A stretch of 64,000 nt of DNA, from NCBI GenBank assembly GCA_033220425.1, contig CM065648.1, positions 2,666,001 to 2,730,000 on the forward strand, written 5' to 3'. Shown here piece by piece: positions 1 through 10,714 of this stretch. This DNA comes from Lepraria neglecta (lineage: Eukaryota; Ascomycota; Lecanoromycetes; Lecanorales; Stereocaulaceae). Under the pieces are notes generated by a model, which saw only the letters and a list, made by a program, of their open reading frames with translations, did not search any database and was not told the origin of the DNA. Numbering within the stretch: the first letter of the stretch is position 1; the number at the start of each line of letters is the position of its first letter. The position numbers and the translations under genes were made by a program.

Positions 1-784
1 GCTTGGTAATACAATCATCGACTATAAGTTCGTTAGTGGCCAGCTTACGGAGATGGGCCTGCTAAGGGGTATGGTGAAATGAATCTTGGGGAACAGGCTG
101 GTGGTATTACTTGGGCGATGTTGCTGAAAGGTTACCCCCGTCAGCCGACTAGGCTTTGTGTATTCGTTCTAGGCGACTAAACGAAACGCTCGACTCTTTG
201 GATGGTTAGCTGGCTATGTGGAGTTGGATAGTCATACAGGTCATGCTTCCGATATAACCGATACAATGGTTCTCCTTGCTTGCACTACTCGTTCCACTAT
301 TCTTTGCTTTACATCTACGTGTGAGCTTCAGCTTTTCAAGTACTATGTCTCAATGTCGCTCTTACGGCGTCTCAGCAGGTAGTGGGATGGGATTAGCTTT
401 CGGTATTTTCATCTTTATTCATCTCTCACTGTGGAAATGGCTGGTGTCGTTGTAACGGAAAGGAGTCTATTATACTTGAAGGGTGTGAGTTGAAAGATGG
501 TATTATAACTAATGTCTTAATGATGGCTTCTTCAACGCGAAAAGCAGGAATCAAGCTAGCAATGGAGGTCACTTCTTGATCAAATTCCATCTAGCATGCT
601 ATGATAAATTCAAAAATCGAAAGCTAACCCCAACCTTTCCTTCATCCGAGAGCATAATGATCAAACTTGCAATTCGCTAAATTCTGAGCGAGACGACGAG
701 CTTTAGGGCCCAGTGGTCACTTCGGGGGTGAGCCAACTTGCCGGGAGAATCCTTCTAGGCCCAGTATATCCGTCGAACCTGCCC
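1..784. other. Intergenic, no gene seen
   Basis: No reading frame of useful length and no recognisable RNA gene lies in this left edge. It is probably the 3' flank of the minus-strand gene that follows and the flank of a gene outside the window. Confidence 0.5.
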
Positions 785-2162
785 TCACTCTTGCGCTTGC
801 GCGTTGGTGGATAAGCACCTAGAGCTCCATGTCCAGGATCGGAAATGACCTCTTTTGTTCTGAAGCCTGATTGCCCTCGGCCCTGTCTTCCGCATTCGCT
901 GGCTCCTTCTCATCGCCGCCGTGAGCATCGCTGGTGGCCCTGGCACGACTGGTTTATACCCTTCCAGAATATCTTCAGGATCATCCACATACGCCCATTT
1001 CCAGACAGCCTGAGTTCGAAGTTTGTGCAGTGCTGTCGTTCCATTATCCGGTTCTCCGTGAACACGAACTTGGGAGCTATTTTCTACAGTGCTGATTCTT
1101 AGCGGTGTTGTCCCCTGGTTGGCAGTAGTTGGGTTGAAACCAAACTGCGCGAGGAAACCGGCGACGTTTTGCTTGCATGATAGGGTAACGTCGATTTGCC
1201 GTAACTCGGTACAGCTTTGGCAAGCCTCGCGTACACGGGCATGCATATTTCCGCGACCGACTAGATGGTAACGGTCGCGTATAGTAAGCGTCTTCAACGT
1301 CGATGGCAGACCGATGGAGTCTGAGCCAAATTTATTTTGCTGGTAGCGGATTAGCTCGTCGAGGAAGGAGAATATCGGGGATGAGTCTCCAGCCCCGCCA
1401 GCAATTCGAGCACGTGGGTCGTCGAATTGAACCCAGATACTGGCACTCACTTCCAAGTGAGTAAGTTTGAGAGGCGTAATGCCCACCGCCAGACTTCTGG
1501 CTTCAGCTGGTAGCAGATGGCCTATCGTTAGGCTTTGAAGTCCTGTAAGATTGGCGAGGATGCTGAAATCCAGTTTTAAATCGGACCATATGCTCTGGAC
1601 AAGATCTCCAGTAGTTAGAGAGGAAGTTCCTCGCTCAAGATACCAGTCGCTTGTTCTTAAAGTGTAGTTTCTTGAGATTAGAAATCCGGATCAGATTGCT
1701 GAGATGGTTTTGATAGAGTGGTCCGTCAAAGCTGCATTCCGAAATGCTTGGTAGGAGGCTGATAAGAGTGGGTAAGGCGCGCTCGACCGATCCCGGCTGG
1801 CCTGGTGGTGGCTTGAGATCACCATTTTGATTTCTCTTGACGTCTATACGGAGACGTTGCTTGTACGAGCCCACATAGTTGCCATCTTCAACTTCCTCCT
1901 TGGCCATGGAGAGTATCTTGTGGTCGCTCAAATCATCTTCACCCGGTGGATTTTCTGAAGAGACTGCATGTTGATCAAAATCCGCGACGTCTAGGCTGAT
2001 TTCCAACTTTTCGCTGACGCGGTTCAAGAGCGCGTCAACTAGATCCTTCGTGATCAAAGGTTCCGAATGTATCATGTCGGTCATGGTGAAATATGAAGAT
2101 GGTTCAAGCTGAATTTTGCTGGGCCTGATGTCTGGGTGTGTCATGTTGGTCATGTTGGTCAT
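785..2162 (-). CDS. Hypothetical protein, 442 aa, LRR/F-box-like C-terminal half
   Basis: Two exons, 2162-1644 and 1594-785. The 49-base intron (1595-1643) starts GTATCT, carries a CTAAC branch point 14 bases before CAG, and restores the frame exactly. I do not recognise the protein. After the intron it has leucine-spaced segments (LANLTGLQSLTIGHLLP and ALPTLISLLPSISECSF just before) like the degenerate leucine-rich half of fungal F-box proteins, but no clear F-box is visible at the N-terminus. The N-terminus has a small repeated MTNMTNMT motif, so the true start could be a later Met. The C-terminal 40 residues are Arg-rich. No signal peptide or membrane segment. The family assignment is inference; the splice model is strong. 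Confidence 0.65.
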
Positions 2163-2284
2163 GATGATCGATGAAGATGTTCTAAGTTATCACTGCGAGT
2201 CTGGGCGTAGAGAGTTATTGCACTATTTTCGGTGGAGGAATCAAGAGAAATAGAAACGAGGATTTGAGTTGGCGGAAGAGGCAG

Positions 2285-2695
2285 ATATAGGAAATTCTTG
2301 TGTTCGCCGAGACAGTTGAGTCACAAATAGATGGGGTTGATGCGCGTAGTACGAGGGAAAGTTTGATTGCACCAGGGAAATGATCAGCAGGTGTATGGTG
2401 CCACCAAGAGCCTCAGCGTCAAGACTGTTTCTGTGAGATGCTTGGGTCACACATAGATGGAGCCGATGCTCGTGCTACAGAAAGAGAAGAGCTGGTTGGC
2501 ACAGCCTAATGGTCAGCCGATCCATATTGCCACTCAAAGGCTCAGCGTCAAGACTTGTTCCGTGAGATAACTGGGTCAGAAACGTATAGGTACAATGTTT
2601 GTGCTACAACAGGGGTAGAGCTGGTTGTACCTACGGAAGGGTCAGACGATCGATGTTACCACTCAAAGCCTCAGCGTCAGGACTCGTTTTAGGGT
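2285..2695. repeat. Degenerate tandem repeat, about 128-base unit, 3 to 4 copies
   Basis: The anchor GCCTCAGCGTCAAGAC recurs at about 2410, 2540 and 2668, giving a spacing of 128 to 130 bases. A second anchor, TCACAAATAGATGG, recurs as TCACACATAGATGG about 127 bases later, so the array reaches back to about 2285. Copies are clearly diverged. No protein frame runs through all units. Confidence 0.75.
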
Positions 2696-3635
2696 GTTGG
2701 ACACATGAGAGCACTTCGGCTACCATCATATTTTCTGGTTCGCAGCCGTTGAGTGGTCCAGCATGAAGTGTTCCCAATGAGGCCCTGAGGCGCCATGAGC
2801 CTCTCAGCCAGAAGGACTGTAGACATTAAGACCCTGTTCATCAGCAAGATCCACCCTAGTATGCCGTTGTGATAGCTTCTTTCACTCACGGGGCACAAGT
2901 GTATTGATATATTTAGCCTCAGAGTCTTCATCATCGAGTATCGATGACAAAATTCATGTATGTACGGGGCAAAATAATGCAGGATAAATATCAGACAATA
3001 AAATTGTATACCCACTCAAGGTTCTGCTGTTCCTTCGTTGAATGTCGTGGTTCTCATCTTACTCAAGAGTAGCAGAAAGAAAGAGAGCTTCTGCTCAAGA
3101 AGGCCAGGAAATGAAGAGCTTTCGGCTCCAGTTGAGCGGAAAGGGACAAGATTCCCTGGCAAACATAGCAGAAAAAAGTCGGCCGTTGCTCAAAACGCTC
3201 GGAAATGAAGAACTTGTGTGCTCATGATGATTCAGGATGACCGACTTTGCTTAAGGAGAGCGAAATCATGACGAGCTCTTGATTATCTAGGACCAAACTT
3301 GCGTCTTCGTGCAAAGCTACTTCGGCCTAGCCGCCTTCAGAACTATGTACTGCCTGTAGAATTGACTATTGATGCTTGTGATGTATGGCATAGCTCCATG
3401 GCAATCGCATGTTGATTTTAAAAAGGGGCTACCGGAAGAGGAGCCGTTGATCGTCCCGAGGCTGTGTGGGGAACTCGATCTTCCCCCGCATCCACACGCA
3501 CAACATCAGGGCGTCCGCCTTTTTTGGTAGTCTTTTGACGTCGAATCTGTATAGCTGCTGTATGCTTTGTTGACGGGAGCTTCAACTGACGAGTTACGTA
3601 TATGATTAGTACATTGTAGGTGAAGAACAAGCACA
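2696..3635. other. Intergenic with a short degenerate repeat
   Basis: No convincing gene. At 3065-3225 the phrase TGCTCAAGAAGGCCAGGAAA and the related TGCTCAAAACGCTCGGAAA, each followed by TGAAGAGCTT or TGAAGAACTT, recur about 100 bases apart, suggesting an old short repeat. The last few hundred bases should hold the promoter of the following plus-strand gene. Confidence 0.5.
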
Positions 3636-5170
3636 ATGGGACTCAACGTCCGCCTGGCCCCCACAGCCGCCAACCGCGCTCTTAATCTCCTCCGCACAGT
3701 CCAGTACACACATCCACCAGCTTGTCCCTGCCATTCGAGCCCAGGTCATCACCATCCGACCACATCGCTACTCAACCATGCCAAACGATCACTTGCCACA
3801 CCTGTCGACACTTCGAGACAAAAAGAATATGCATTCGAGATGGCGGCATCGAGTATCCGTTTTGGACCGGGATGCACCAAAGAAGTCGGCATGGACTTCA
3901 AGAACATGGGTGCAAAAAGGGTGTGCGTGGTGACGGACAAGAACGTTGCGAAGCTGGATGCTATGAAGCAGGTGGTGGAGGGACTATCAAGAGAGGGTGT
4001 GGAGTTTACGGTCTTCGACAATACGAATGTGGAGCCGAAGGATTACTCGTGAGTGATGGCATGTAGGCCAATTAAACGTGACGATCTTGCTGAACGGCTT
4101 TCAGAATCAATGAGGCGATCGACTTCTCGAAAAAATATGGACCAGACGCGTTCCTTGCAGTCGGAGGCGGCAGCGTCATCGACACAGCGAAACTCATGAA
4201 CCTCTACACCAATTTTCCCCAAGCCGAGTTCCTTGACTTCGTCAATGCCCCTCTTGGTAAGGGTCTGCCAATCACAAAACCACTTTCTCCCCTTGTTGCA
4301 GTCCCTACGACCGCTGGCACCGGGTCTGAAACGACCGGCACTGCAATCTTCGATCTCGTCGCTAAAAAGGCTAAGACCGGCATCGCCCATCGCGCCCTCA
4401 AGCCCACTATTGGCATATGTGATCCCTTGAATACCCGTACAATGCCATCCGCTGTACACGCTTCTTCAGGCCTCGATGTCCTCTGCCACAGCCTCGAATC
4501 ATGGACCGCTATACCCTACCAAAGCCGCACGCCTAGGCCACAGAATCCACTCAACCGCCCCGCATACCAAGGCGCGAACCCAATATCCGATATCTTCTCA
4601 CTACAAGCCTTGAAAGCTACAGTTAAATACCTACCTCGAGCAGTCAAGGACCCAGAGGACCATGAGGCGCAGTCAGAGATGCTACTGGCTGCCACTCTTG
4701 CCGGCGTGGGATTCGGGAACGCAGGCGTACATCTATGTCACGGCATGAGCTATCCTATCAGCGGCCAGAACCCAGGCTACAAGCATGCTGGCTACGTTAC
4801 AGACAAGCCTATCATTCCTCACGGTGTCAGTGTGGCGGTCACAGCACCTGCAGTGTTCAAATTCACAGGACCCTCCAACCCGGAAAGGCATCTTGCTGCA
4901 GCTGAAGCGTTTGGAGTGGACATCAGTAACGTGAACAGGGACAGTGCGGGTGAAGTTCTGGCAGAGGCACTGGCTGAATTCTTGGTGGGCCTGGGAGGTC
5001 AGCCGAGAGGTTTAAAAGCGCTGGGATTCCAGAATGGAGACATTGATGGCCTCATTGAAGGGACATTACCACAGAGGAGGGTATTGATGCTTGCGCCAGG
5101 CTTGAGTGAGGAGGTGAATGAAGAGAAAGAGCAACTAAGAGGGCTATATGAGGAGGCCATGTCCTACTAG
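3636..5170 (+). CDS. Hydroxyacid-oxoacid transhydrogenase, mitochondrial
   Basis: Iron-containing alcohol dehydrogenase of the ADHFE1/HOT type, 492 aa. The family oxidises 4-hydroxybutyrate to succinic semialdehyde, coupled to reduction of 2-oxoglutarate to 2-hydroxyglutarate. Exons 3636-4048 and 4105-5170, intron 4049-4104 (GTGAGT to CAG), giving the junction DYS-INEAIDFSKKYG. The first 60 residues are Arg/Ser/His-rich with no acidic stretch, like a mitochondrial presequence. The nucleotide-binding motif VGGGSVIDTAK and the GTGSETTGTAIFD motif are present, and the metal-binding histidines are visible in CHGMSYPI and IIPHG. Length matches fungal members. Confidence 0.93.
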
Positions 5171-5665
5171 TGTTAAGCCGGATCACGAGTTGATTGGATA
5201 TGATATGCTCGAGGTATGACCAAGACTTCTTGTACAAATTGAATATACGTATATACTTCGGACATTTTGACCTTTTCCGTGTCATATACGTCTCGTTATT
5301 GTCCTGACCGTTTAACGATTCTACTCTTACCCAGCATCAGGATCCCCCAGCGCAAACCCACAAAAACGAAAACAATGGAAGCACAAACGCAACTTCTACC
5401 CCTAGATCTGAGCAAGGCTATTCTTCGGACTTTTCATTTTATCGCCGTGATTTTCAACTTCAGCACTGCCTGTTTTAGATAAGCTGATTAATTATGAGTG
5501 AGGCTTGCTTAATACAATCTCGCTGACTTAAGCTGACAACCTTAGCTTTTATTTTTCCAATACAGGACCGCCTATAAAGCCAAGCACAAACACCCATCTT
5601 CTACCATCCTAAACCTATACCCTTCCAAATCCTAGGGAAACCTACTACCACCCATCTCCCCCAAA
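5171..5665. other. Intergenic; promoter of the next gene
   Basis: No gene. A TATA-like CCTATAAAGCC at about 5570, some 95 bases before the next ATG, is the only notable site. Confidence 0.45.
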
Positions 5666-6234
5666 ATGCCAGCCTCAAACACCTCAAACATAGGCGTCTC
5701 CTCCCAGCGTCCCTCGGTCTCAACCAAGACCTCCACAAAAGCCCCATCGACAACCACCAAGGCATCAGCAGCGACGGGGCAAACATCTCATCATTCCTCA
5801 GACCCATCAGTAGGTTCAGATATCGACGATATTTTAGCCGCACACGAGGCCTTGATAGGAGGTGTGCCAAACCTGCCTAGAGGACCCAATCAAACGCTGA
5901 GGGCTGGCCCATCGAATCTTCAGAATCCGCTTAGTGCGCGCGAACATGCTGCGAATGTTGCACGTGAGGCTGCTCTGGTGAATGAGGCGGACGAGACGCC
6001 TAGTCAGGCGATTGCGAGCGCGCATCGTGCTGCTAATCCGGGGTTGATGCCTCGTAGGTACTCTTACTTTGCTGATGAATCTCTGCTAACGGTTCCGGGG
6101 TAGAATTGGGGAATGTGGTGTTTGGCCCTGCTGTGAATTCTTTGCTCACTGGCGGTACTGGTGGTGCTGGTCCATCAACGGGTACTGGTTCGTCTAAGGG
6201 GAAAGAGAGGGAGCCTGACGTAAGGGATCGGTAA
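5666..6234 (+). CDS. Hypothetical Ser/Thr-rich protein, 172 aa
   Basis: Exons 5666-6053 and 6104-6234. The 50-base intron starts GTAGGT, has a CTAAC branch point, and ends TAG. Without splicing the frame stops early; with it the C-terminus becomes Gly/Thr-rich (GGTGGAGPSTGTGSSKGK). Residues 1-50 are low-complexity Ser/Thr/Ala, and residues 85-130 are Ala-rich and probably helical (NPLSAREHAANVAREAALV). No signal peptide or TM segment. I do not recognise the family; it could be a small nuclear or cytosolic disordered protein. Confidence 0.6.
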
Positions 6235-6920
6235 ATTCTGCTGGTTGGGTTTTCGCTGTGCTTTTGCTGGCTGGAATTTTTGCAATTGAAAGGTCCGAGG
6301 GGCGAGGGGAGTGGTTGAGACGTTGGAGTTTTCCGTTTCTGGGCTGCGTTAATATTGTAAGGCAAATGCAACAGTAAGAAGGGCAAAATAAACCATTCCT
6401 AGTTAGGGTCATCAGGTTCAGCGTTGGGCGTCGTGATGTGATTTCAGCTCTTCAAAGCTCCTGCCCGCTACGCTTTTTTCTTCATCGAAGCTGGAAGGTG
6501 GCAAGTTTGGGCTCAAGACCTCAAAATTTCGGTGTATCTCTGCTTTCGTAGGACTGAACCATCCGGTTTCTCGGTGGGCCAGAGCCGAGAGTGTTTCTTC
6601 CTTGGGAAGATGTGATGCGCATCTCTGTCGTCCTGGCCTGCCCAGACTTAGAAGTCGTTGCAAGAACACCACTCCCAAGGTTCTCTGTTGAGAATGGATG
6701 ACTCAAAACAGCCTCGAAAAGCCTCACACACGAGGAATCTTGAACGAAAACCCAAGAGAATATCATGTGCCAAATTAAAGACAGGAGTGCGAATTATCAC
6801 AAAAGTAGTCACCGGTGTGCATCAATAATGTAGGAAGCTCAAGACCACTCCTAGAAAATTGCAATACGGAGACACCATCAACTCACAACTGTGCTTTGAG
6901 AATTCCCGTTCAAAAACATC
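6235..6920. other. Intergenic, nothing recognised
   Basis: Short frames on both strands have no family resemblance and no splice support. Confidence 0.45.
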
Positions 6921-7806
6921 ATGCCTCCGAAAATCTCATACCTTGTCATGCTTGGAGCAGACCTCACCACCGCCGAACAGATTCAAGAGATAGCCGGTCT
7001 CGCCTCACCACCTGCTCTCAAGCCTGCTGAAAAAGCTCACGAGGATGACTATGACGAGGGCGACGACGAGGATGACAGTGGGGAACACTACAACGCATCG
7101 TCTTCACCAGAATCAAACGATTTGCACGAAGCTCAGTACGACGACCGCGAGGATCATTACGATGCGTCAACCTTACCAGATTCGAACGATCTCTATGATG
7201 ACCTCCGCAGGGCTCAGTGCTCCGAACCTCCACCTCGCCCCGAAAAGCTTCAACGCTGCTGCGTTGTCGACGCTGCTACCAGAGACAACCTTGCTCAGTG
7301 GGGGAAGAAAGAAGACAAGAAGATCAGCTTATGGTTCCAATCATTGAAACCCCATCTGCGGACACGTCCAACGCCATGAGCAACTTCCCAGTCCCCTACT
7401 TCTTCTACGGCACACCCTCTGATCCAAAATTCCTTGCTAAGAAACTTGAACTCGCTGAACATCCCGACATGCCCAAAGCTTCGATCACAGGATGGAGGCT
7501 CAAGATGTGGGAAGAGTACAAAGCTCTTGTGGATTGTGAGGCACTGAACACGATATGTTGGTGGAGGGTAAAGCATACTGGGTGCAGAATGAAGAGCAGC
7601 TTGGAAACCTGGCTGCTTGGGAAGGCGAAAATTATAAGGTGCAGAGATGTGCGATACAGTGTGAAGGGAAAAGGGAAGGGGAACAGAGAGCAAGGGTTCT
7701 AGGCAATGTCTTTGTATTTTGTGGTGATAAGAATGAGTTGAGAGAGTTGGACCTTTGGGAGATTATGTCGGAGATTTATGGCGATATGGCGCTTGCTATG
7801 ATGTAG
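6921..7806 (+). pseudogene. AIG2/gamma-glutamylcyclotransferase-like locus, frame-disturbed
   Basis: From an ATG at 7376 the frame reads MSNFPVPYFFYGTPSDPKF, with the YGT signature that opens the GGCT/AIG2 fold, followed by KMWEEYKALVD. The homology then continues in another frame from about 7555 (LVEGKAYWVQNEEQLGNLAA, then VLGNVFVFCGD). No intron of acceptable length explains this switch, so one small indel around 7540-7555 is likely. Upstream, a frame from 6921 encodes an acidic linker (DDYDEGDDEDD) and may be the N-terminal part of the same gene, joined through another frame change near 7290. The family acts on gamma-glutamyl amines or glutathione breakdown products. Either a decaying gene or a locus with sequence errors. 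Confidence 0.55.
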
Positions 7807-8054
7807 AGGGGAGTGAGGGTAAGGACCTGTGTTCGATTTGGTTCTTGGGAGGGAGACTGTAGGGAGAGGATGTTAGTTCAACTTTGATCTCCTCCACAGC
7901 CGTTGGTCACCTATGCCTTCGGGTTATGTATGTCCTAGACCTGAAATTTTCTAGGCCTAGCTCTCCACATACCTTCTGATTTCTTTTTTCTTTCTTCTCC
8001 ATGCTCTTAGAACTGGAATATCTGAGAACATTGTCCTTTCCTGAGTTGTTCATT

Positions 8055-8771
8055 ATGGCCTCTCTTCGCCCGCTTTGCGCTCTCGCCCGCTTAGCGAAAC
8101 CACGGCCAACATTAGACTTCCGTCCTTCAACTTTCCGCCATGCAACAGTTGCGGGACATTCGGCGAATATCCAATTACGCCAGTCCTTACTACCTAACAG
8201 GCAATTCTTTGTGGGGTTCGGGATTGCGGCTTTGTTCGGGGCAGGAGCGTGGATATGCCACCCAATCTCCGTCAAATCGACTCCTTTCGCCTCTATGCAG
8301 GATGAGAGACTAGATAATACCGCAAAAAGATTTACAGATGAGCTACTGAAGCTGGGATGCGACGCAAATCTAGAGAGCGACTACGCCATTGAGCACCGCA
8401 TCATACCTCACCTGACACGAACAGGCAACCTTGAGATTCGCCTCCAGGTCAGTCGAGTTCGTGACCGAAGTGTGGAAGCAGGCAGAGGGAACGAAGTCTG
8501 ATATGTGTTCAGTTCTCGTGGTGACGTTTTGAATCAGGAGGAGCTCTCTCGGGTGGTGGGATTGGAGTTGAGTGTCAAGGATAGGACAGGGAAGCTCTCG
8601 AAACCCGGAGTAGCAATTTGCATACTGAGGGTCAAAGACGAGCATGCCATCTGGAAATACGAAAGTTGTCCATCAGAAGGGTTTGGACGTTCGAGTTGGG
8701 AGGAAACCAAGAAGTGGCGAATGCATCGGCTGATATCAGAGAGATTTGGCTCGCAGATCTCATGCACCTAG
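8055..8771 (+). CDS. Small single-TM, probably mitochondrial protein, paralog A (208 aa)
   Basis: Exons 8055-8447 and 8538-8771 with a 90-base intron (GTCAGT to CAG). The start at 8055 (MASLRPLCALARLAK) matches the start of the next gene; an upstream in-frame ATG at 8001 is less likely. The N-terminus is Arg-rich and free of acidic residues, as in mitochondrial presequences. One membrane helix follows (FFVGFGIAALFGAGAWI, about residues 52-68), then ELLKLGCD, then a soluble domain with KPGVAICILRV and AIWKYES. It is a tandem paralog of 8882-9561. No known family recognised. Confidence 0.6.
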
Positions 8772-8881
8772 AAGATAACAACTCCACAGACGCGGTGATC
8801 TCTTTCCCTGCCCTTCAATTCGATCTTTCTCAAGAGTTTTGGAACGTGAGAACCCACTGTCTTTTCCTGGACTGATTATAG

Positions 8882-9561
8882 ATGGCGTCTCGCTCTTTTC
8901 GTGCACTCACCTCTTTAGTACGACTACGGCCCACAATGAGCGGTCGATCCTCCCTTCCACACCAACGCCAAATTGTTCGCCATCTTCCAACTTTCCAACT
9001 GCAGCGGTCTGTACCGCCGGACAAGAGGCTCTATATCGGGTTTGCTGCAGCAGCAGCAGCACTGGTGGTAGGAGTATGGATGTATCAGGAAAACCCAACC
9101 CAATCTGTCGTATCGACCGAACCTATCAAAATATTCGAAAGAACCGCGAGAGACATCGGCATAGATGAGAGGGAAATACCAATTATCACAAAATTTCTAG
9201 AGGAACTACGCAAACTTGGCTGCGACGGATTTGAGATTGAAGGAACATATTTCACTTCGGAGGGAAACCAGAAAGACTATGAATTCGGTGTTTTTGGGTT
9301 CGGTGATAGCCAGACTGAAGCTGTGAAACCGAGCCTCTATGGTTTCACCGTAGCCGCGATCGAGGGGGAATTCAGATAAGAAATTCTGGCTTTGATATTG
9401 GGTGGAGTCGTGAATCTGGATTACAGGAGATGCTAGTGAAGCCTGGATCAGCGGCTTGCTTTGTGGAGTGTAGATCTGGGTGCAGAGTCTGGAGCTATGA
9501 TGGAAGACCCTCAGCAGGCTCTGCGAATGAGGACGGGGTTCATGGCAGATACACGTTGTAA
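8882..9561 (+). CDS. Small single-TM, probably mitochondrial protein, paralog B (208 aa)
   Basis: Best model: exons 8882-9322 and 9376-9561 with a 53-base intron (GTGAAA to CAG). This gives 208 residues, exactly the length of paralog A. Shared features in the same order: MAS start with Arg-rich leader, one helix (LYIGFAAAAAALVVGVWMY), EELRKLGCD, and after the intron KPGSAACFVE and RVWSYDG matching KPGVAICILR and AIWKYES of paralog A. The donor is weak and no classic branch point is seen. The unspliced alternative ends at 9379 (165 aa) and would lose the conserved KPG segment. Function unknown. Confidence 0.55.
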
Positions 9562-10267
9562 CAGCTGTGGAAGCGTAAATCTATCAGTTCTGCGCCGCAC
9601 GCTCGTTAGCTCGCCAGGCATAGCAGAGGGGAAACAGAAATCCGTCCTGCTCATAGCACTTGCGGTTTTAGCCCCCAATTTAAATTTCAGCTAGTCAGAG
9701 TTACGACTAGCGGTATGTAATTTATACAACTCATCTTCAAGGACCAGCTTCCTTTCCCTCCCTCGCCCCCCCACCCCTTGAATTAGAAAATCGTTGATTC
9801 GTTGTCCAAGGCGGAGGCTGTGCCATCGCAAGAACATTGGTTATAAATAGTACCCTCAATTCTGCATAAAACTTGATGTTTTGGATTGGAACAAGAAGCA
9901 AGGAAATATCTAGTGGAGAAATGCAGAATCTGTTCATGCATGTCTCAGAAGCCCACCAGATTTCCTCGGTCCAACCGAGACATTCATTGTACCTGTTTTG
10001 TTCCTTATTTTGGTATGTGGGCCTTGCGTCCAAACTCGCGAGCAGATAGGGGCTCCTGACAGAACTTTTGTGATGGAGCTATAAATCAAAGCGCCGCCAT
10101 CAGGTTTTGTCTTACAATCACTCCTTCCACTAAAATCGTCCCGAGAAACCGAAGCCTGTTAAATACCTTGGCTCTTACTATATTCGTCCCAAACGAAGCC
10201 CAAAGTCTCGATGGCTTCTCTTCGCTATTCTCGCAGTTTCACCACTACAATAAGGCGATGACTGACA
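9562..10267. other. Intergenic with a short stopped frame
   Basis: A frame from the ATG at 10211 reads MASLRYSRSFTTTIRR and then stops, in phase with the frame that begins at 10268. Nothing else recognised. Confidence 0.4.
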
Positions 10268-10714
10268 ATGCTAGTCCGCCGGTCGCCTCGTGGCTGTTTC
10301 CCAAGCCCGCGCTATTCTTCCACTCATGGACAAGGTTCGAGCTCCTCGCAACCAGATGGCCAAATTACGCCGCCTCGAGGCCCTCTTATGATATACAAGA
10401 GCCAAGACGACCAGCCAGACGACGCTGATCAGGCCTCTCAAACTTCTCAGGAGATAAAGGCTGGTCTATCACGGGTGCGGAAACGGTTTCTCGGGCTTCA
10501 ATCCAGAGTCAATGTCGACGAAGACCACGATGAGGCATTGTTAGTTATCAAGCAGGCTTTCTCTGCCACGCATGTGAAACTTTTCCGAGTCGAAAGGGAC
10601 GATATAACTACTGCCGATAGAGTTGTTGCTATCTACCTTTACGTGCGTACCACAATGCCTCAGGATATGCAGCGGCTCAGTCCGCTTCTAAGTGCCATTA
10701 GCTACAAAAAATAG
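10268..10714 (+). CDS. Hypothetical protein, 148 aa
   Basis: Open frame from ATG with an Arg/Ser-rich, non-acidic leader (MLVRRSPRGCFPSPRYSST) like a mitochondrial presequence, then an acidic linker (DDQPDDADQ) and a helical segment ending VVAIYLYVRTTMPQDM. It is in the same frame as a short MASLRY leader at 10211, separated by one TGA. It sits directly after the tandem pair and starts in a similar style, but has no TM helix or KLGCD motif, so kinship is uncertain. Function unknown. Confidence 0.35.
   Translation: MLVRRSPRGCFPSPRYSSTHGQGSSSSQPDGQITPPRGPLMIYKSQDDQPDDADQASQTSQEIKAGLSRVRKRFLGLQSRVNVDEDHDEALLVIKQAFSATHVKLFRVERDDITTADRVVAIYLYVRTTMPQDMQRLSPLLSAISYKK

Noticed and set aside
7295-7693. 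Minus-strand frame over the AIG2-like locus
   Set aside because: The plus strand carries clear GGCT-family blocks over the same bases.
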